From contig CACSKA010000002.1 in the NCBI GenBank assembly GCA_902706205.1, positions 434,001-498,000 of the forward strand: 64,000 bases of DNA, given 5' to 3'. This stretch comes from Chryseobacterium sp. 18061 (lineage in GTDB: Bacteria; Pseudomonadota; Gammaproteobacteria; Enterobacterales; Enterobacteriaceae). Below are positions 1 through 10,223 of this stretch, one piece after another. Position 1 is the first letter of the stretch. Every line of letters starts with the position of its first letter. The notes beneath the pieces are model-generated. The model did not search any database and was not told where the DNA came from. It worked only from the letters and a program-made list of their open reading frames with translations. Both the position numbers and the translations under genes were made by a program.

Positions 1-1
1 G

Positions 2-772
2 GCTATGCGCGGGCTGAATGAAGCTGATAAAGAAAGGCTGGCAATTGCAGTGGCGATGAACCCGGATGAGGAGACCGGGTCAGTCTGGTCGCATGAATGG
101 ATAGGCTCGCTCGCCAAACGCTCACGCTGCGTGCTGGTGTGCGAAGCTGCTCGCGCCGATGGGTCGCTGGTGAAAGCACGTAAAGGGATGGCCGGTTATC
201 ACCTCACCTTTACTGGCGTGGCGGCGCATGCGGGCAACGAACCAGAGAAAGGCCGCTCGGCCATTAACGCTCTTGCCCAAAGCATCCTCGCCATCAATGC
301 GCTGGCAGACACCGCTCGCGGCACCACGCTCAATGTTGGCGTGATTCAGGGGGGCAGCGCAGCAAATGTGGTCGCGGACAGCGCGGGAGCGGAACTGGAT
401 GTCCGCTTCTGGGAAAACGACGAATATGATCGGGTGCATTACGCCCTGAGATCACTGTGCGAAAAAGGGTTTCTCGACGGTGTAACCACCACGCTGACCC
501 GTGTGAACCATAAACCGGCGATGGCGGCGAGCGAGGGGACGCAATTCCTGATGCAGCATGTTGAAGCGGCGGGAAAAGAGGAAGGAATCGCCATTAGCTG
601 GCAGGCTGTAGGTGGCGGCAGTGATGCCAACCATACCGCCGCCCTCGGTATCCCAACGCTCGATGGTTTAGGGCCGATTGGCGCAGGTTTCCACAGCCCG
701 GCAGAGTGGCTGGATAAAGCGTCGATTGAACCACGAATTCGCTTACTGAAACGGGTGGTCTCAATGCTGTAA
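2..772 (+). CDS. M20-family peptidase, glutamate carboxypeptidase-like (5' end cut off by window)
   Basis: C-terminal part of a zinc-dependent M20 metallopeptidase. The reading frame is open to the left edge, so the ATG at position 5 is probably internal. Visible family features are the metal/catalytic segment NPDEETGS near the start, a dimerisation (lid) region with GVAAHAGNEPEKGRSAINAL, the segment GGGSDANHTAALGIPTLDGLGP, and the late metal-ligand motif FHSPAEW. The overall pattern resembles carboxypeptidase G2 (glutamate carboxypeptidase) more than AllC or DapE. Substrate cannot be read from the sequence. The gene converges on entH. In E. coli the gene next to entH is cstA, so this neighbour is a lineage difference. 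Family call is confident; specificity is inference. Confidence 0.8.
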   Translation, partial: AMRGLNEADKERLAIAVAMNPDEETGSVWSHEWIGSLAKRSRCVLVCEAARADGSLVKARKGMAGYHLTFTGVAAHAGNEPEKGRSAINALAQSILAINALADTARGTTLNVGVIQGGSAANVVADSAGAELDVRFWENDEYDRVHYALRSLCEKGFLDGVTTTLTRVNHKPAMAASEGTQFLMQHVEAAGKEEGIAISWQAVGGGSDANHTAALGIPTLDGLGPIGAGFHSPAEWLDKASIEPRIRLLKRVVSML

Positions 773-778
773 AGTTCT

Positions 779-815
779 GTCCCGGCCCCTTTACTTATGC
801 GTATGGAGCCGGGAC
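779..815. terminator. Bidirectional stem-loop between convergent genes
   Basis: Perfect 8-bp inverted repeat, GTCCCGGC at 779-786 and GCCGGGAC at 808-815, in the 51-bp gap between the peptidase stop and the entH stop. There is no long T-run, so it may act as a weak terminator or mRNA 3'-end stabiliser for either transcript. Confidence 0.5.
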
Positions 816-823
816 CGTACAGG

Positions 824-1237
824 TTACCCCAATACCCGGGTACTCAACCGGCAGGTACAGCAGCGCCGCCCTTGCTCGTCGAACACCACAATCTCCCAGC
901 TTTGGGTCTGCTTACTGAGGTGCAGCGGCTGGCACACGCCGCGCACTTTCCCCTGTGACACCGCCCGGTGATGCGTGGCATTCAGCTCGGTACCCACGAC
1001 GCACTGGCCATCGCGGGTCATCAGATAACCCGCCATCGACCCCAGCGTTTCTGCCAGTGCGGCTGATGCGCCGCCGTGCAGCAGGCCAAATGGCTGATGC
1101 GTACGCGCATCCACCGGCATGTCGGCCTCCAGCGTGTCGTCGCCAAGCCGGGTATACACGATGCCCAGATGTGCCACCATCGTCGCCGCACTGGTGGTGT
1201 TCAGCTCTTCAAGCGATAAATGTCGAATCCAGATCAT
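824..1237 (-). CDS. entH: Enterobactin proofreading thioesterase EntH
   Basis: Hotdog-fold thioesterase of 137 residues, the same length as E. coli EntH (YbdB). In the family it hydrolyses wrongly loaded aryl or acyl groups from the EntB carrier domain, keeping the synthetase free of dead-end intermediates. The segment [18 protein letters not shown] carries the conserved HGG and catalytic Glu region. The ATG at 1237 overlaps the entA stop (TGATG), which indicates translational coupling; a GTG one codon upstream is less likely. Last gene of the entCEBAH operon, followed by a stem-loop. Cytoplasmic. Confidence 0.96.
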   Translation of the reverse strand: MIWIRHLSLEELNTTSAATMVAHLGIVYTRLGDDTLEADMPVDARTHQPFGLLHGGASAALAETLGSMAGYLMTRDGQCVVGTELNATHHRAVSQGKVRGVCQPLHLSKQTQSWEIVVFDEQGRRCCTCRLSTRVLG

Positions 1238-1992
1238 CACGCCCCCAACGTCGAGCCGCCGTCCACCACGATATCCTGCAACGTGATGTGGCTGGCGCTA
1301 TCCGAGGCGAGGAACAGAATGGTACTGGCAATCTCCTGCGGGCGCGCAATTTTACCCAGCGGAATGCCGAGCTTAAACTGCTCGCCGAAGCCGCGAATAC
1401 GTTGCTGTTCCGCGTCGTCACTGACCCACAGCGTACGCTGCATATCGGTATCGGTCGAACCCGGTGAAACCAGATTACAGCGCACGCCGCTGGCCGAAAG
1501 CTCCAGTCCGACGGTCAGCGCGAGGCTTTTCAACGCCGCTTTTGATGCGCCGTACGCGCTCATGCCGATGCGTGGCGTGTGTGCGGCATCCGACGCCACG
1601 GTAACAATCGCCCCGCCCTGCTGCTGGCGAAACTTCGCCATCGTCTGCTGGAACAGGTTGAACGCCCCGCCGACGTTAACCGCAAACGTCTGCTGCCAGT
1701 CGGACAGGCTCAGGGTATCCGTGGCACCCATGCGCAAAATCCCGGCGGCATTCACCAGCACGTCAAGGCGCGCCAAATCATGCAGCAGCGGCGCGCAAAC
1801 CAGCATCACCTGCTGCGAGTCCGCCACGTCCATTTTTATCGTGGTGAACGGATAGTCGGCCTGGTCGAATGCCAGATCAAACCCGGTCACCTCTGCGCCC
1901 GCCTCAGCAAACGCCTGCGCAGTGGCGTAGCCAATGCCTTTGCCCGCGCCGGTGACCCATACGGTTTTGCCGTGAAAATCGAATCCGGCCAT
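1237..1992 (-). CDS. entA: 2,3-dihydro-2,3-dihydroxybenzoate dehydrogenase EntA
   Basis: Short-chain dehydrogenase of 251 residues (E. coli EntA 248) that oxidises 2,3-dihydro-2,3-dihydroxybenzoate to 2,3-dihydroxybenzoate with NAD+, completing the catechol precursor of enterobactin. It has the Rossmann motif TGAGKGIG near the N-terminus, the NAAG motif, and the catalytic Ser/Tyr-x3-Lys region in [15 protein letters not shown]. The ATG at 1992 overlaps the entB stop (TGATG); an in-frame GTG at 1995 exists, but the ATG fits homologues better. Third enzyme of the chorismate-to-DHB branch, encoded between entB and entH. Confidence 0.97.
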   Translation of the reverse strand: MAGFDFHGKTVWVTGAGKGIGYATAQAFAEAGAEVTGFDLAFDQADYPFTTIKMDVADSQQVMLVCAPLLHDLARLDVLVNAAGILRMGATDTLSLSDWQQTFAVNVGGAFNLFQQTMAKFRQQQGGAIVTVASDAAHTPRIGMSAYGASKAALKSLALTVGLELSASGVRCNLVSPGSTDTDMQRTLWVSDDAEQQRIRGFGEQFKLGIPLGKIARPQEIASTILFLASDSASHITLQDIVVDGGSTLGA

Positions 1993-2843
1993 CACTTAAC
2001 CTCGCGGGACAGCAGCGCCCACCAGGCATCAATCGTCGGTTTTTTGGCTAACATCACAAAGTCGATATCCGCATGGACTTTGCGCCAGCGCGCCGCCAGG
2101 GCCATCATCCGCACTGAATCCAGACCGTAATCAATCAGGTTTTCGTCATCCTGCGGCTCGTCGGATTCATCCAGCAGCGGCAGAATGGCAGCCCGCAGCG
2201 CCGCTTTTGACGCAGGCAACGGCAGCAGTTCTTCGGTCATCACTACCCGACCGGAACGGCCCGCGACGTATTTCAGCGACATCAGATGTTCTTCGCGACT
2301 GAAATCCGCCAGCGCATCGGCAACGAAAAACGGTTTGATGTCGCGCATAAACGCGTCGGTGGCGGTCGTCATGCAGCCGATGTGCGCGTAAACGCCGGTG
2401 ATAATCAGCTGATTACGCCCGGTCTCTTTCAGCATTTCTTCCAGTGGCGAACGATGGAATGCGCTGTAACGCCATTTCACCAGCACGGTGTCGGCTTCAT
2501 CCGGGGCGAGTGCGGCAATCACGCGCTGCTGCTCCGGCGAGCGGGTCAAACCCGGCCCCCACATGTCGTTCAGCAGTGCCCGGTCTTCGTCGCTCTGCTC
2601 TTTCGGCTGGGCGGTGTAATAGACCGGAATGTTGTTCTTTTTGGCGAAGTCGCGCAGGGCTTTGATGTTCGCCACCACGGTTTCCATCATCGCGCTATTT
2701 TCACCCCAGAAATTGAGGAAATACTCCTGCATATCGTGGATCAGCAGCGCCGCACGGGCAGGTTCAAACGTCCAGTTAACTTTGTTGGCCGGAATATCAG
2801 CGGCGGTTGGCAGTGCGTAGGCCTGCAGTTTTGGAATTGCCAT
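1992..2843 (-). CDS. entB: Isochorismatase / aryl carrier protein EntB
   Basis: Bifunctional protein of 283 residues (E. coli 285). Residues 1 to about 210 form the isochorismatase domain, converting isochorismate to 2,3-dihydro-2,3-dihydroxybenzoate. The C-terminal part is an aryl carrier domain with the phosphopantetheine site DYGLDSVRMM, Ser at about 243. EntD loads that Ser and EntE then charges it with DHB for condensation by EntF. The start MAIPKLQAY matches the family and has an AGGAGAAG ribosome site; an upstream extension of the frame into entE is not real coding. It lies 11 bp after the entE stop. Confidence 0.97.
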   Translation of the reverse strand: MAIPKLQAYALPTAADIPANKVNWTFEPARAALLIHDMQEYFLNFWGENSAMMETVVANIKALRDFAKKNNIPVYYTAQPKEQSDEDRALLNDMWGPGLTRSPEQQRVIAALAPDEADTVLVKWRYSAFHRSPLEEMLKETGRNQLIITGVYAHIGCMTTATDAFMRDIKPFFVADALADFSREEHLMSLKYVAGRSGRVVMTEELLPLPASKAALRAAILPLLDESDEPQDDENLIDYGLDSVRMMALAARWRKVHADIDFVMLAKKPTIDAWWALLSREVK

Positions 2844-2854
2844 ACTCTTCTCCT

Positions 2855-4465
2855 TCAGGCCAGGGTGCGGTTCGCAATCCACTGACGTAATTGTTTTTTA
2901 TCAACTTTCCCGACCGGCGTCAGCGGCAGTGCGTCCACGCACTCCACGCGATCCGGCAGTTTGAATTCTGCGACGCCCTGTTCACGCAGGAAGCGGCGTA
3001 CCGCCACCGCCCGTAATGGCGTTTTGGTCACCAGCCAGGCGCAGCTCTTTTCGCCGAGCAGGCTGTCTTCCATGCTGACCAGCGCCGCATGAATCACCTC
3101 GTCGTGGCGCAGCAGCAGGTTTTCGACCTCTTCGGCGGCGATCTTTTCACCCCCGCGGTTGATCTGATCTTTCTCGCGGCCCTGCACGGTGACGTAGCCG
3201 TGTTCATCGATCGAAATCAGATCGCCGGAGCCGTAAAATCCGTTGGCATCAAAGGCGCTGGCGTTGTGCTCCGGGCTTTTGTAATAGCCACGGAAGGTGT
3301 ACGGCCCTCGGGTCATCAGGCGACCCACTTCGCCGCGCGGCAATGGATTACCGTCAGCATCGGCCACCCATACTTCGTCGTCGGGCGACATCGGGCAGCC
3401 CTGGGTGTTGATAATGCGTTCCGGAGGATCGTCGAGCCGGGTATAGTTCACCAGCCCTTCCGCCATGCCAAATACCTGCTGTAACTGACAGCCAATTTCT
3501 GCTGGGATACGCGCCGCCAGCGTGGCCGACAGACGCGCGCCGCCCACTTGCAGCAGCGTCAGCGAGGCTAATGCCGCGTTGCTGTTCCATTCGTGAATCG
3601 CCTGTAGCCACAGGCTTACTGCCGGAGGCACCAGCGCCGCGACGGTAATCTGATGCTGTTCAATCAGCGGAAAACAGAGCGTGGCGCTTGGGTCCGCCGC
3701 CAGAATCACGCAGCCCTGGGCGAGGAAAACGCCGAGCGCGCCGGGGGAACTTAGCGCGTAGTTATGCGCCGCAGGGAGCGCACACAGGTAGCGCGTGTTC
3801 TGGTCAAAGGCGCAAATCTCATTGCTGCGACGAATGCTGTAGGCGTAATCATTATGGGTACGCGGGATAAGCTTCGGCGTCCCGGTACTGCCGCCGGAGA
3901 GCTGGAAGAATGCCACTTCGCCCGCGCCGGTCGGCGTCGCCACGAAGTTGTCAGCCGGATGCGCTATCGCCGCCGCCAGATTGTGCTCGCCGTCGTCATT
4001 ACGCAGCAAAACCGCTCGCACGGAACGGTGCGCATCGACGAAGGCGTTGAGGAACACGTCGTCGGCAAACAGCGCATGCTGGCGGTCAGCAATCAAAATG
4101 GCCGGTTCGATTTGCGCGGCATAGGCCTGCAGTTCGCTGCGCTGATGGCTGAACAGCGCATTCACCGGCGCCACGCCGATGCGCAGTAAAGCGAAAAAAG
4201 TGACGTAAAATTCTGCCACGTTGCCCAGCTGCACCAGCGCGGTATCGCCCGTTTTTAGCCCCTGACGCTGCAACGAAGACGCGAGGTTATCCACTCGCTC
4301 GTTGAGTTCGCGATAGCTAAAACGACGATCGCCGTCGATCACCGCCACGCTTTCGCAGTCTGCATGACGCGTCAGAAAATCGGTCAGCGGTCGATCCTGC
4401 CAGTAGCCTTTCTCGCGGTAGCGGGCCGCTAAATCGTCCGGCCAGGGCGTAAATGCAACACTCAT
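2855..4465 (-). CDS. entE: 2,3-dihydroxybenzoate-AMP ligase EntE
   Basis: Stand-alone adenylation enzyme of 536 residues. It activates 2,3-dihydroxybenzoate as the acyl-AMP and transfers it to the EntB carrier domain. Core adenylation motifs are visible: [19 protein letters not shown] (P-loop region), [10 protein letters not shown] (ATP ribose binding), [14 protein letters not shown] (hinge) and the C-terminal Lys region in [14 protein letters not shown]. Two adjacent ATG codons occur; the second (4465, MSVAFTPW) aligns with E. coli EntE. Only 9 bp separate it from the entC stop, so it is co-transcribed and probably coupled. Confidence 0.97.
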   Translation of the reverse strand: MSVAFTPWPDDLAARYREKGYWQDRPLTDFLTRHADCESVAVIDGDRRFSYRELNERVDNLASSLQRQGLKTGDTALVQLGNVAEFYVTFFALLRIGVAPVNALFSHQRSELQAYAAQIEPAILIADRQHALFADDVFLNAFVDAHRSVRAVLLRNDDGEHNLAAAIAHPADNFVATPTGAGEVAFFQLSGGSTGTPKLIPRTHNDYAYSIRRSNEICAFDQNTRYLCALPAAHNYALSSPGALGVFLAQGCVILAADPSATLCFPLIEQHQITVAALVPPAVSLWLQAIHEWNSNAALASLTLLQVGGARLSATLAARIPAEIGCQLQQVFGMAEGLVNYTRLDDPPERIINTQGCPMSPDDEVWVADADGNPLPRGEVGRLMTRGPYTFRGYYKSPEHNASAFDANGFYGSGDLISIDEHGYVTVQGREKDQINRGGEKIAAEEVENLLLRHDEVIHAALVSMEDSLLGEKSCAWLVTKTPLRAVAVRRFLREQGVAEFKLPDRVECVDALPLTPVGKVDKKQLRQWIANRTLA

Positions 4466-4474
4466 CATTAATCC

Positions 4475-5650
4475 TTAATTAAGGCCAAACACATTCAGCA
4501 TGGTGGTGAGTTTGACGCCGGTTTCGCGCCATTCACCAAGCGGCGAAGAGGCAGGCACAATGCCCGCGCCGGCAAACAGGCGAATGTGGTTGGCGCGCAC
4601 TTTCGCGCAGCGGATGGTGACCACCCATTCGCCGTTGCCTTCGGCATCGCACCAGCCGACGATGCCGCCGAACAGCTCGCGTTCGAATGGCTCCAGTTCG
4701 GCGATCAATTGTTTGGCGACGTCATGCGGGAAGCCGCTCAGCGCCGGAGTCGGGTGCAGCAAACAGGCCAGTGACAGCGCGTTTTCATCCGCTTTCGCTT
4801 CGCCTTCAATCGGCGTCGCCAGATGCCACAGCGTTGGGGTGGTGATGAGCTGCGGTGAGGACGGCAGCGACAGCATTTCACTGCGCGGCGTCAGGACGTT
4901 CTTCATCGCCTGGGTCACTAAATCGTGCTCATGGCGATCTTTCTGTGAGGCCAACAGTCGGTTGCCCGCTTCCCGGTCCAGCACGTTATCAGGCTGACGA
5001 CGGGCAGAACCCGCCAGCGGCAGCGAGCTGAAATGTGCCCCCTCTTTGCGCAGCAGCAGCTCTGGGCTCGCGCCCAGCAACACACCGCCGTCGGGCAGCG
5101 GCACGTGGAAGTTGAAGCTCGCCGGGTTCTGCGCAATCAGGCGTTCCAGCAGTGCGCCGGTGTCCACATTCACGTCGGTGGTTAGTTCAATCAGACGCGA
5201 CAGCACCACTTTGTCAACTTTCGGGGTGGCGGTCAGCTCCGCAGCGCTCGCCACCATTGCCATAAACAGCTCCTGCTCAGGAATGTCCTGACGCGCCTCT
5301 ACCTGCATCGGTTTCATGCTGGCGGCATACGGCGCGGAGTGCTGCTTAGCGGTGCGGGAAAACGCCGCGTTGCGTTGGGGAATAAACAGCGCGGAAGGCT
5401 GAGTGGTATCAAACGGAATGGCACCGACCAACATCGGGCGGGCGATACCGGCCGCTTTGGCGTCAGCAAAGGCGCTGGCGAGGGTGCGCTGGAACGCGCC
5501 CGTCAGATCTTCACCGCCTTCCACGGGCTGTTCGATACGACGAAAACAGCCGGAGGTGGTGAAACTGCGGTACGGCGACATAAAAAAGAAGCTATCAGGT
5601 GACAGCGTTGGTGCGACTTCCTGCCCGGCCTCGGCCAGTGACGTTTCCAT
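4475..5650 (-). CDS. entC: Isochorismate synthase EntC
   Basis: Chorismate-binding enzyme of 391 residues, equal in length to E. coli EntC, converting chorismate to isochorismate as the first committed enterobactin step. The N-terminus FFFMSPYRSFTTSGCF and the C-terminal GGIVGWCDAEGNGEWVVTIRCA are characteristic, the latter including the Mg-binding Glu region. The ATG at 5650 (METSLAE) is the family start; the frame remains open upstream but runs into the Fur-box promoter region. First gene of entCEBAH, divergent from fepB. Confidence 0.97.
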   Translation of the reverse strand: METSLAEAGQEVAPTLSPDSFFFMSPYRSFTTSGCFRRIEQPVEGGEDLTGAFQRTLASAFADAKAAGIARPMLVGAIPFDTTQPSALFIPQRNAAFSRTAKQHSAPYAASMKPMQVEARQDIPEQELFMAMVASAAELTATPKVDKVVLSRLIELTTDVNVDTGALLERLIAQNPASFNFHVPLPDGGVLLGASPELLLRKEGAHFSSLPLAGSARRQPDNVLDREAGNRLLASQKDRHEHDLVTQAMKNVLTPRSEMLSLPSSPQLITTPTLWHLATPIEGEAKADENALSLACLLHPTPALSGFPHDVAKQLIAELEPFERELFGGIVGWCDAEGNGEWVVTIRCAKVRANHIRLFAGAGIVPASSPLGEWRETGVKLTTMLNVFGLN

Positions 5651-5671
5651 ATCATCCTCCAAAACGATAAA

Positions 5672-5696
5672 GATATTACGAATAATTATCATTTAT
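5672..5696. promoter_or_regulatory. Fur box in the entC promoter region
   Basis: Positions 5672-5690 (GATATTACGAATAATTATC) match the 19-bp Fur consensus at 14 of 19 positions by my count, and overlapping hexamers continue to about 5696. It lies just upstream of the entC start, as expected for iron repression of the biosynthetic operon. Binding is inferred. Confidence 0.75.
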
Positions 5697-5781
5697 ATTT
5701 TGGTTCGGTAAGCTAAAAGTAAAACGCCCCCTTGTCAACTTCAGACTGATCATCCGGCTTGCATCTATGGCACACTGAAGT

Positions 5782-5800
5782 GAAAATGAGATTCATTAAC
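5782..5800. promoter_or_regulatory. Fur box in the fepB promoter region
   Basis: GAAAATGAGATTCATTAAC matches the Fur 19-mer at 15 of 19 positions. It lies 25 bp upstream of the fepB start, separate from the entC-side box, so each divergent promoter appears to have its own operator. Confidence 0.8.
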
Positions 5801-5825
5801 ATCAACCAAACAGGACTTTGACGTC

Positions 5826-6785
5826 GTGAAATTCCCCGTTTTCCTCCGTAATACTCTGCTGTTCTCCGGGCTTTGCCTTTTAGGATTAACCTCATCCTTC
5901 GCCGCCGACTGGCCGCGTCAGGTCACCGATAGCCGAGGCGCGCATACGCTAGAGCACAAACCACTGCGCATTGTTTCCACCAGCGTAACCCTCACCGGCT
6001 CGCTGCTGGCGATTGACGCACCGGTTGTAGCCAGCGGGGCAACCACCCCGAACAACCGCGTGGCCGACGAGCAGGGTTTTCTGCGTCAATGGGGCGAGGT
6101 GGCGAAACAGCGCAAACTCACCCGGCTGTATATCGGTGAGCCAAACGCCGAAGCGGTTGCCGCGCAAATGCCGGATTTAATCCTCATCAGCGCCACCGGT
6201 GGAGATTCTGCGCTGGCGCTGTACGATCAGCTGTCGACCATCGCTCCAACGCTTATCATTAACTACGACGACCAGAGCTGGCAGGGTTTGTTGACTCAGC
6301 TTGGGACCATCACCGGACAGGAAAAACAGGCCACCCAACGCATTGCGCAATTTGATAAGCAGCTCGCGACGCTCAAACAGCAGATGAAACTGCCGCCGCA
6401 GCCGGTCAGCGCGCTGGTGTACACCGCCGCAGCGCACAGCGCCAACCTGTGGACGCCGGAATCCGCGCAGGGAAAATTGCTCGAACAGTTAGGCTTTACC
6501 CTTGCGCCGCTGCCTGCCGGGCTGCACACCAGTCAGAGTCAGGGCAAACGGCATGACATCATTCAGCTTGGCGGGGAAAATCTGGCGGAAGGCTTGAACG
6601 GTCAGTCGCTGTTCGTGTTTGCCGGGGATCAGAAAGATACCGACGCCATCGAAGCGAATCCGCTGTTGTCGCACCTCTCCGCCGTGCAAAACAAGCGGGT
6701 GTATGCGCTCGGCACCGAAACATTCCGCCTCGATTATTACAGCGCGATGCGGGTATTGCAGCGCCTGGAAACCTTATTTGGCTGA
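5826..6785 (+). CDS. fepB: Ferric enterobactin periplasmic binding protein FepB
   Basis: Periplasmic substrate-binding protein of 319 residues that carries ferric enterobactin from FepA to the FepDG permease. It has a cleavable signal peptide (hydrophobic [11 protein letters not shown], likely cut after SSFA) and the siderophore-binding-protein fold hallmark [17 protein letters not shown]. It starts with GTG at 5826; no upstream ATG gives a better signal peptide. Divergent from entC, with its own Fur box. It is followed by two REP-like palindromes separating it from convergent entS. Confidence 0.96.
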   Translation: MKFPVFLRNTLLFSGLCLLGLTSSFAADWPRQVTDSRGAHTLEHKPLRIVSTSVTLTGSLLAIDAPVVASGATTPNNRVADEQGFLRQWGEVAKQRKLTRLYIGEPNAEAVAAQMPDLILISATGGDSALALYDQLSTIAPTLIINYDDQSWQGLLTQLGTITGQEKQATQRIAQFDKQLATLKQQMKLPPQPVSALVYTAAAHSANLWTPESAQGKLLEQLGFTLAPLPAGLHTSQSQGKRHDIIQLGGENLAEGLNGQSLFVFAGDQKDTDAIEANPLLSHLSAVQNKRVYALGTETFRLDYYSAMRVLQRLETLFG

Positions 6786-6792
6786 TGACCGT

Positions 6793-6863
6793 GCCCGGTG
6801 GCGCTACGCTTACACGGGCCGACAAGACACCTTCTGGAAGCCCGGCAGCTGGCGCCGCCGGGC
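6793..6863. repeat. REP/BIME-type palindromes between fepB and entS
   Basis: Two GC-rich imperfect palindromes: 6793-6819 (GCCCGGTGGCGCTACGCTTA followed by CACGGGC), with the typical enterobacterial REP sequence, and 6840-6863 (GCCCGGCAGC...GCCGCCGGGC). REP elements commonly occupy gaps between convergent genes and stabilise mRNA 3' ends. Confidence 0.85.
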
Positions 6864-6876
6864 AAATATCCGCCAT

Positions 6877-8112
6877 TCAGGCAGTTGCCGTTTGCTGGCG
6901 GAAGCGGCGCAACTCACCCAGCAATAGCACCAATATTACGCCGACAATCGCTAACGCCCATCCGCTGGCGGATGCCGCCGCGACCGGTGTGAGCATTGCG
7001 CCAAACCCGCCTAAAATCGCCGCGCCGATGGCATCGCCGGTGACGTTTTGCGCCGTCCACAAGCCGTTAATTCGGCCGAGCATCGCTTCCGGGGTTTGCG
7101 TCTGAATCAGGGTGTATTGCAGCAGCGAACTGATGGCGCTCAACCAGCCAAACAGCGCCAGACACAGCGCGCCCAGCGCCCACACTGGCATCAGGCTGAA
7201 CATCCCAATCGCCACAAACGAGCCCACCGTGGTGAACAACATGATTTGCCCCGGCTTTTCGCTACGCGCCAGATTGCCGCTGGTCAAGGCGCCAAACGCC
7301 GCGCCGAGCGGGATCGCCGCATACAGCAAGCCAATCTGCGCCGCCGACATCTGCCAGCTCATCGCCAGCGCCGGATACAGCACGCGTACCGCGCTGGCCA
7401 TGGTCAGAAGAGCGCCGAGCAGCGCGATACCGCCAATCAGCGGGCTGTTAAACAGGAAACGCAGCCCGGCCATCAGGGATTTCAGCGGATGCTCTCGCGG
7501 CGATGGCGGCGGTGGCAACTGCGGCAGGCGCAGTAATGTCAGGGTGGTGATAAAGGTCCCGAGCGCGGCCAACAGGTAGTTCCAGGAGAAGCCGCCGCTC
7601 GCCAGCAGCAGCCCGCCGACCATCGGTGAAATCACCGAACCCAGACGCACGGTGAGCATCGTAATCGCCCCCGCCTGCATCAGGTTCTCGCGCCCGACCA
7701 GCGCAGGCGTCGCCGCCAACAGCGCGGTCACGCCAATCGACGCAAACAAGCCGTCCCAAATGCCAAGCAGATAAATCGCCAGCAGCGACGGTTCAGGCAA
7801 CAGCGCATTGAGCCACAGGCCAAGAAAACCAATGCCGCAGGTGCCGCGCGCCAGCAGAATCAGCTTTTTGCGTTCGTAGCGATCAGCCAGCACGCCGCCA
7901 AGCATCAGGCCAATAAACATCGCCGCGCCGGTGAGCGTCACCGCCAGCCCGACGTGCCAGGTGGAATGGGTCAACGACTGGATTTGTACCGGCACGGCAA
8001 CGCCGAGCAGGCCAAGAGAAAGAATGGAGATAAAACGGGCAATAAAGACGGCGCGAAACGCCGGATGAGTCTTGAGCAGGCTGAGATTCAACAGCCAGGA
8101 TTGTCTTTGCAT
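6877..8112 (-). CDS. entS: Enterobactin exporter EntS
   Basis: Major-facilitator inner-membrane protein of 411 residues (E. coli EntS 416) that exports enterobactin from the cytoplasm. About 12 hydrophobic segments are visible, with the MFS loop motif [12 protein letters not shown] between helices 2 and 3. The start [20 protein letters not shown] at 8112 aligns with the family; an upstream extension of the frame lacks family character. Divergent from fepD, with a shared Fur box at 8188-8206. Confidence 0.96.
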   Translation of the reverse strand: MQRQSWLLNLSLLKTHPAFRAVFIARFISILSLGLLGVAVPVQIQSLTHSTWHVGLAVTLTGAAMFIGLMLGGVLADRYERKKLILLARGTCGIGFLGLWLNALLPEPSLLAIYLLGIWDGLFASIGVTALLAATPALVGRENLMQAGAITMLTVRLGSVISPMVGGLLLASGGFSWNYLLAALGTFITTLTLLRLPQLPPPPSPREHPLKSLMAGLRFLFNSPLIGGIALLGALLTMASAVRVLYPALAMSWQMSAAQIGLLYAAIPLGAAFGALTSGNLARSEKPGQIMLFTTVGSFVAIGMFSLMPVWALGALCLALFGWLSAISSLLQYTLIQTQTPEAMLGRINGLWTAQNVTGDAIGAAILGGFGAMLTPVAAASASGWALAIVGVILVLLLGELRRFRQQTATA

Positions 8113-8187
8113 GACGGGGCCTTCAACGAACTTTCGGTACCATTTCCGGGGCCGCACATGCTAACATAGGCGAATAAGATCGAGAAC

Positions 8188-8206
8188 GATAATTACTATC
8201 ATTATC
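8188..8206. promoter_or_regulatory. Fur box between entS and fepD
   Basis: GATAATTACTATCATTATC matches the Fur consensus at 16 of 19 positions, the best match in the window. It sits 6 bp before the first possible fepD ATG and about 76 bp from the entS start, so it is positioned to repress fepDGC and probably entS. Confidence 0.88.
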
Positions 8207-8211
8207 ACATC

Positions 8212-9234
8212 ATGGACGTTGCTATGTCGTTTTCTCCCGCCGCGCTGCGCGCCGTCGCCGTGCCCGGATTACTCATTCTGCTTATTGTCGCTGCCGCGAT
8301 CAGCCTGCTGATTGGCGCTAAACCGCTGCCGCTGAATGTGGTTTTCGACGCCCTGTCCGGCAGCTGCCAAAGCGCCGATTGCACCATTGTTCTCGAGGCC
8401 CGATTACCGCGCACCCTCGCCGGTCTGTTAGCGGGCGGAGCACTCGGCCTCGCGGGGGCGCTGATGCAAACCCTCACCCGTAACCCCCTGGCCGATCCCG
8501 GCATTCTTGGCGTTAACGCCGGAGCCAGCTTTGCGATTGTGCTGGGTGCCGCACTGTTTGGTTTCACGCTGCCGCAGGAACAGCTGCTACTCGCCTTTTG
8601 CGGCGCGCTGATTGCCTCGCTGCTGGTGGCGTTCACCGGCAGTCAGGGCGCTGGCCAGCTTAGCCCGGTACGTCTGACACTGGCGGGCGTTGCGCTCGGC
8701 GCGGTGCTGGAAGGTCTGTCGAACGGCATCGCGCTGCTCAATCCCGATGTCTACGATCAGCTGCGTTTCTGGCAGGCCGGTTCGCTGGATATTCGCTCCC
8801 TCGACACGCTGAAAGTGGTGCTGGTGCCGGTGGTTATTGCCACCGCCGTGGCGCTCGCTTTAAGCCGTTCACTGAATAGCCTGAGCCTCGGTGCGGATAC
8901 CGCCACCGCACTCGGCAATAAAGTGGCACGCACCCAAATTCTTGGCCTGCTGGTGATAACCGTCCTGAGCGGCAGCGCCACTGCTCTGGTGGGGCCAATT
9001 GCGTTTATCGGGCTGATGGTGCCGCATATTTCGCGCTGGCTGGTTGGGGGCGATCACCGTTGGTCACTTCCGGTCACACTACTCGCTACGCCTGCCCTGC
9101 TGTTGTTTGCCGATATTATTGGCCGTCTGCTGGTGCCGGGTGAGCTGCGCGTGTCGGTGGTGAGCGCCTTTATCGGCGCGCCGATGCTTATCTGGCTGGT
9201 GCGCCGCCAGCCGTCGCGCGGAGGTGTCGCATGA
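8212..9234 (+). CDS. fepD: Ferric enterobactin ABC permease FepD
   Basis: FecCD-type permease subunit, 340 residues from ATG 8212 or 336 from ATG 8224 (MSFSPAALR). Both starts are plausible, the second fitting the E. coli length (334) slightly better. It forms the inner-membrane channel with FepG. Family motifs include ARLPRTLAGLLAGGALGLAG and TRNPLADPGILGVNAGA, plus about 9-10 membrane segments. The 3' end overlaps fepG by 4 bp (ATGA). Confidence 0.95.
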   Translation: MDVAMSFSPAALRAVAVPGLLILLIVAAAISLLIGAKPLPLNVVFDALSGSCQSADCTIVLEARLPRTLAGLLAGGALGLAGALMQTLTRNPLADPGILGVNAGASFAIVLGAALFGFTLPQEQLLLAFCGALIASLLVAFTGSQGAGQLSPVRLTLAGVALGAVLEGLSNGIALLNPDVYDQLRFWQAGSLDIRSLDTLKVVLVPVVIATAVALALSRSLNSLSLGADTATALGNKVARTQILGLLVITVLSGSATALVGPIAFIGLMVPHISRWLVGGDHRWSLPVTLLATPALLLFADIIGRLLVPGELRVSVVSAFIGAPMLIWLVRRQPSRGGVA

Positions 9235-10223
9235 TGGCCCCTTCCCGCCGCCTGGTTGTGAGCATTGGGTTGCTGATTGTGGCGAGCCTGGCTATCAGCC
9301 TCTGGAGCCTGCGCAGCGGCGTGGTCACGCTGGATTTCAGTCAGGTTATCGCCGCCCTGTTCGGCGACGCGCCGCGCAACGTGACGATGGTCGTCACCGA
9401 ATGGCGTTTGCCACGGGTACTGATGGCGCTACTGGTCGGCGCTGCACTGGGCGTCAGCGGCGCAATTTTCCAGTCGCTGATGCGCAACCCGCTTGGCAGC
9501 CCGGACGTAATGGGCTTTAACACCGGCGCCTGGAGCGGCGTGCTGGTGGCGATGGTGCTGTTTGGTCAGCATCAGACAGCGATTGTTTTCGCTGCGATGG
9601 CGGGTGGAATTGTCACGTCTTTGCTGGTCTGGCTGCTGGCGTGGCGCAACGGAATTGATACCTTCCGGCTGATCATTATCGGCATTGGCATCCGCGCGAT
9701 GCTGATGGCGTTCAACACCTGGCTGTTGCTGAAGGCCTCACTGGAAACCGCGCAGTCTGCCGGGCTATGGTTCTCCGGGTCACTCAACGGCCTGACGTGG
9801 GCAAAAATTACCCCCGCAGCGCCTATTCTGCTGGTGATGCTGGTCTTTTCCGCGCTGCTGGTGCGGCGTATGCGGCTGCTGGAAATGGGCGACGACAGCG
9901 CCTGCGCGCTCGGCGTGCGAGTCGAGCGGTCGCGCTTATTGATGATGCTGGTGGCGGTCATACTGACCGCCGCCGCCACCGCGCTGGCGGGGCCAATTTC
10001 CTTTATTGCGCTGGTGGCTCCGCATATTGCGCGGCGCGTCAGCGGCACCGCGCGCTGGGGTTTGACCCAGTCGGCGCTGTGCGGCGCGCTGCTGCTAACA
10101 CTTGCTGATTTCGGCGCGCAGAGGCTGTTTATGCCTTACCAGTTGCCAGTGGGTGTGGTGACCGTCAGCCTGGGCGGTCTGTATCTCATCGCCTTGCTTA
10201 TTCAGGAGTCCCGTAAAAAATGA
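9231..10223 (+). CDS. fepG: Ferric enterobactin ABC permease FepG
   Basis: FecCD-type permease of 330 residues, the same length as E. coli FepG, pairing with FepD. Motifs: EWRLPRVLMALLVGAALGVSG and MRNPLGSPDVMGFNTGAW, with multiple hydrophobic helices. The start overlaps the fepD stop and the end overlaps fepC (both ATGA), so the three genes are translationally coupled. Confidence 0.95.
   Translation: MMAPSRRLVVSIGLLIVASLAISLWSLRSGVVTLDFSQVIAALFGDAPRNVTMVVTEWRLPRVLMALLVGAALGVSGAIFQSLMRNPLGSPDVMGFNTGAWSGVLVAMVLFGQHQTAIVFAAMAGGIVTSLLVWLLAWRNGIDTFRLIIIGIGIRAMLMAFNTWLLLKASLETAQSAGLWFSGSLNGLTWAKITPAAPILLVMLVFSALLVRRMRLLEMGDDSACALGVRVERSRLLMMLVAVILTAAATALAGPISFIALVAPHIARRVSGTARWGLTQSALCGALLLTLADFGAQRLFMPYQLPVGVVTVSLGGLYLIALLIQESRKK

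Noticed and set aside
955..2130. Plus-strand frames over entH, entA and entB
   Set aside because: Antisense shadows of strongly conserved enterobactin genes.
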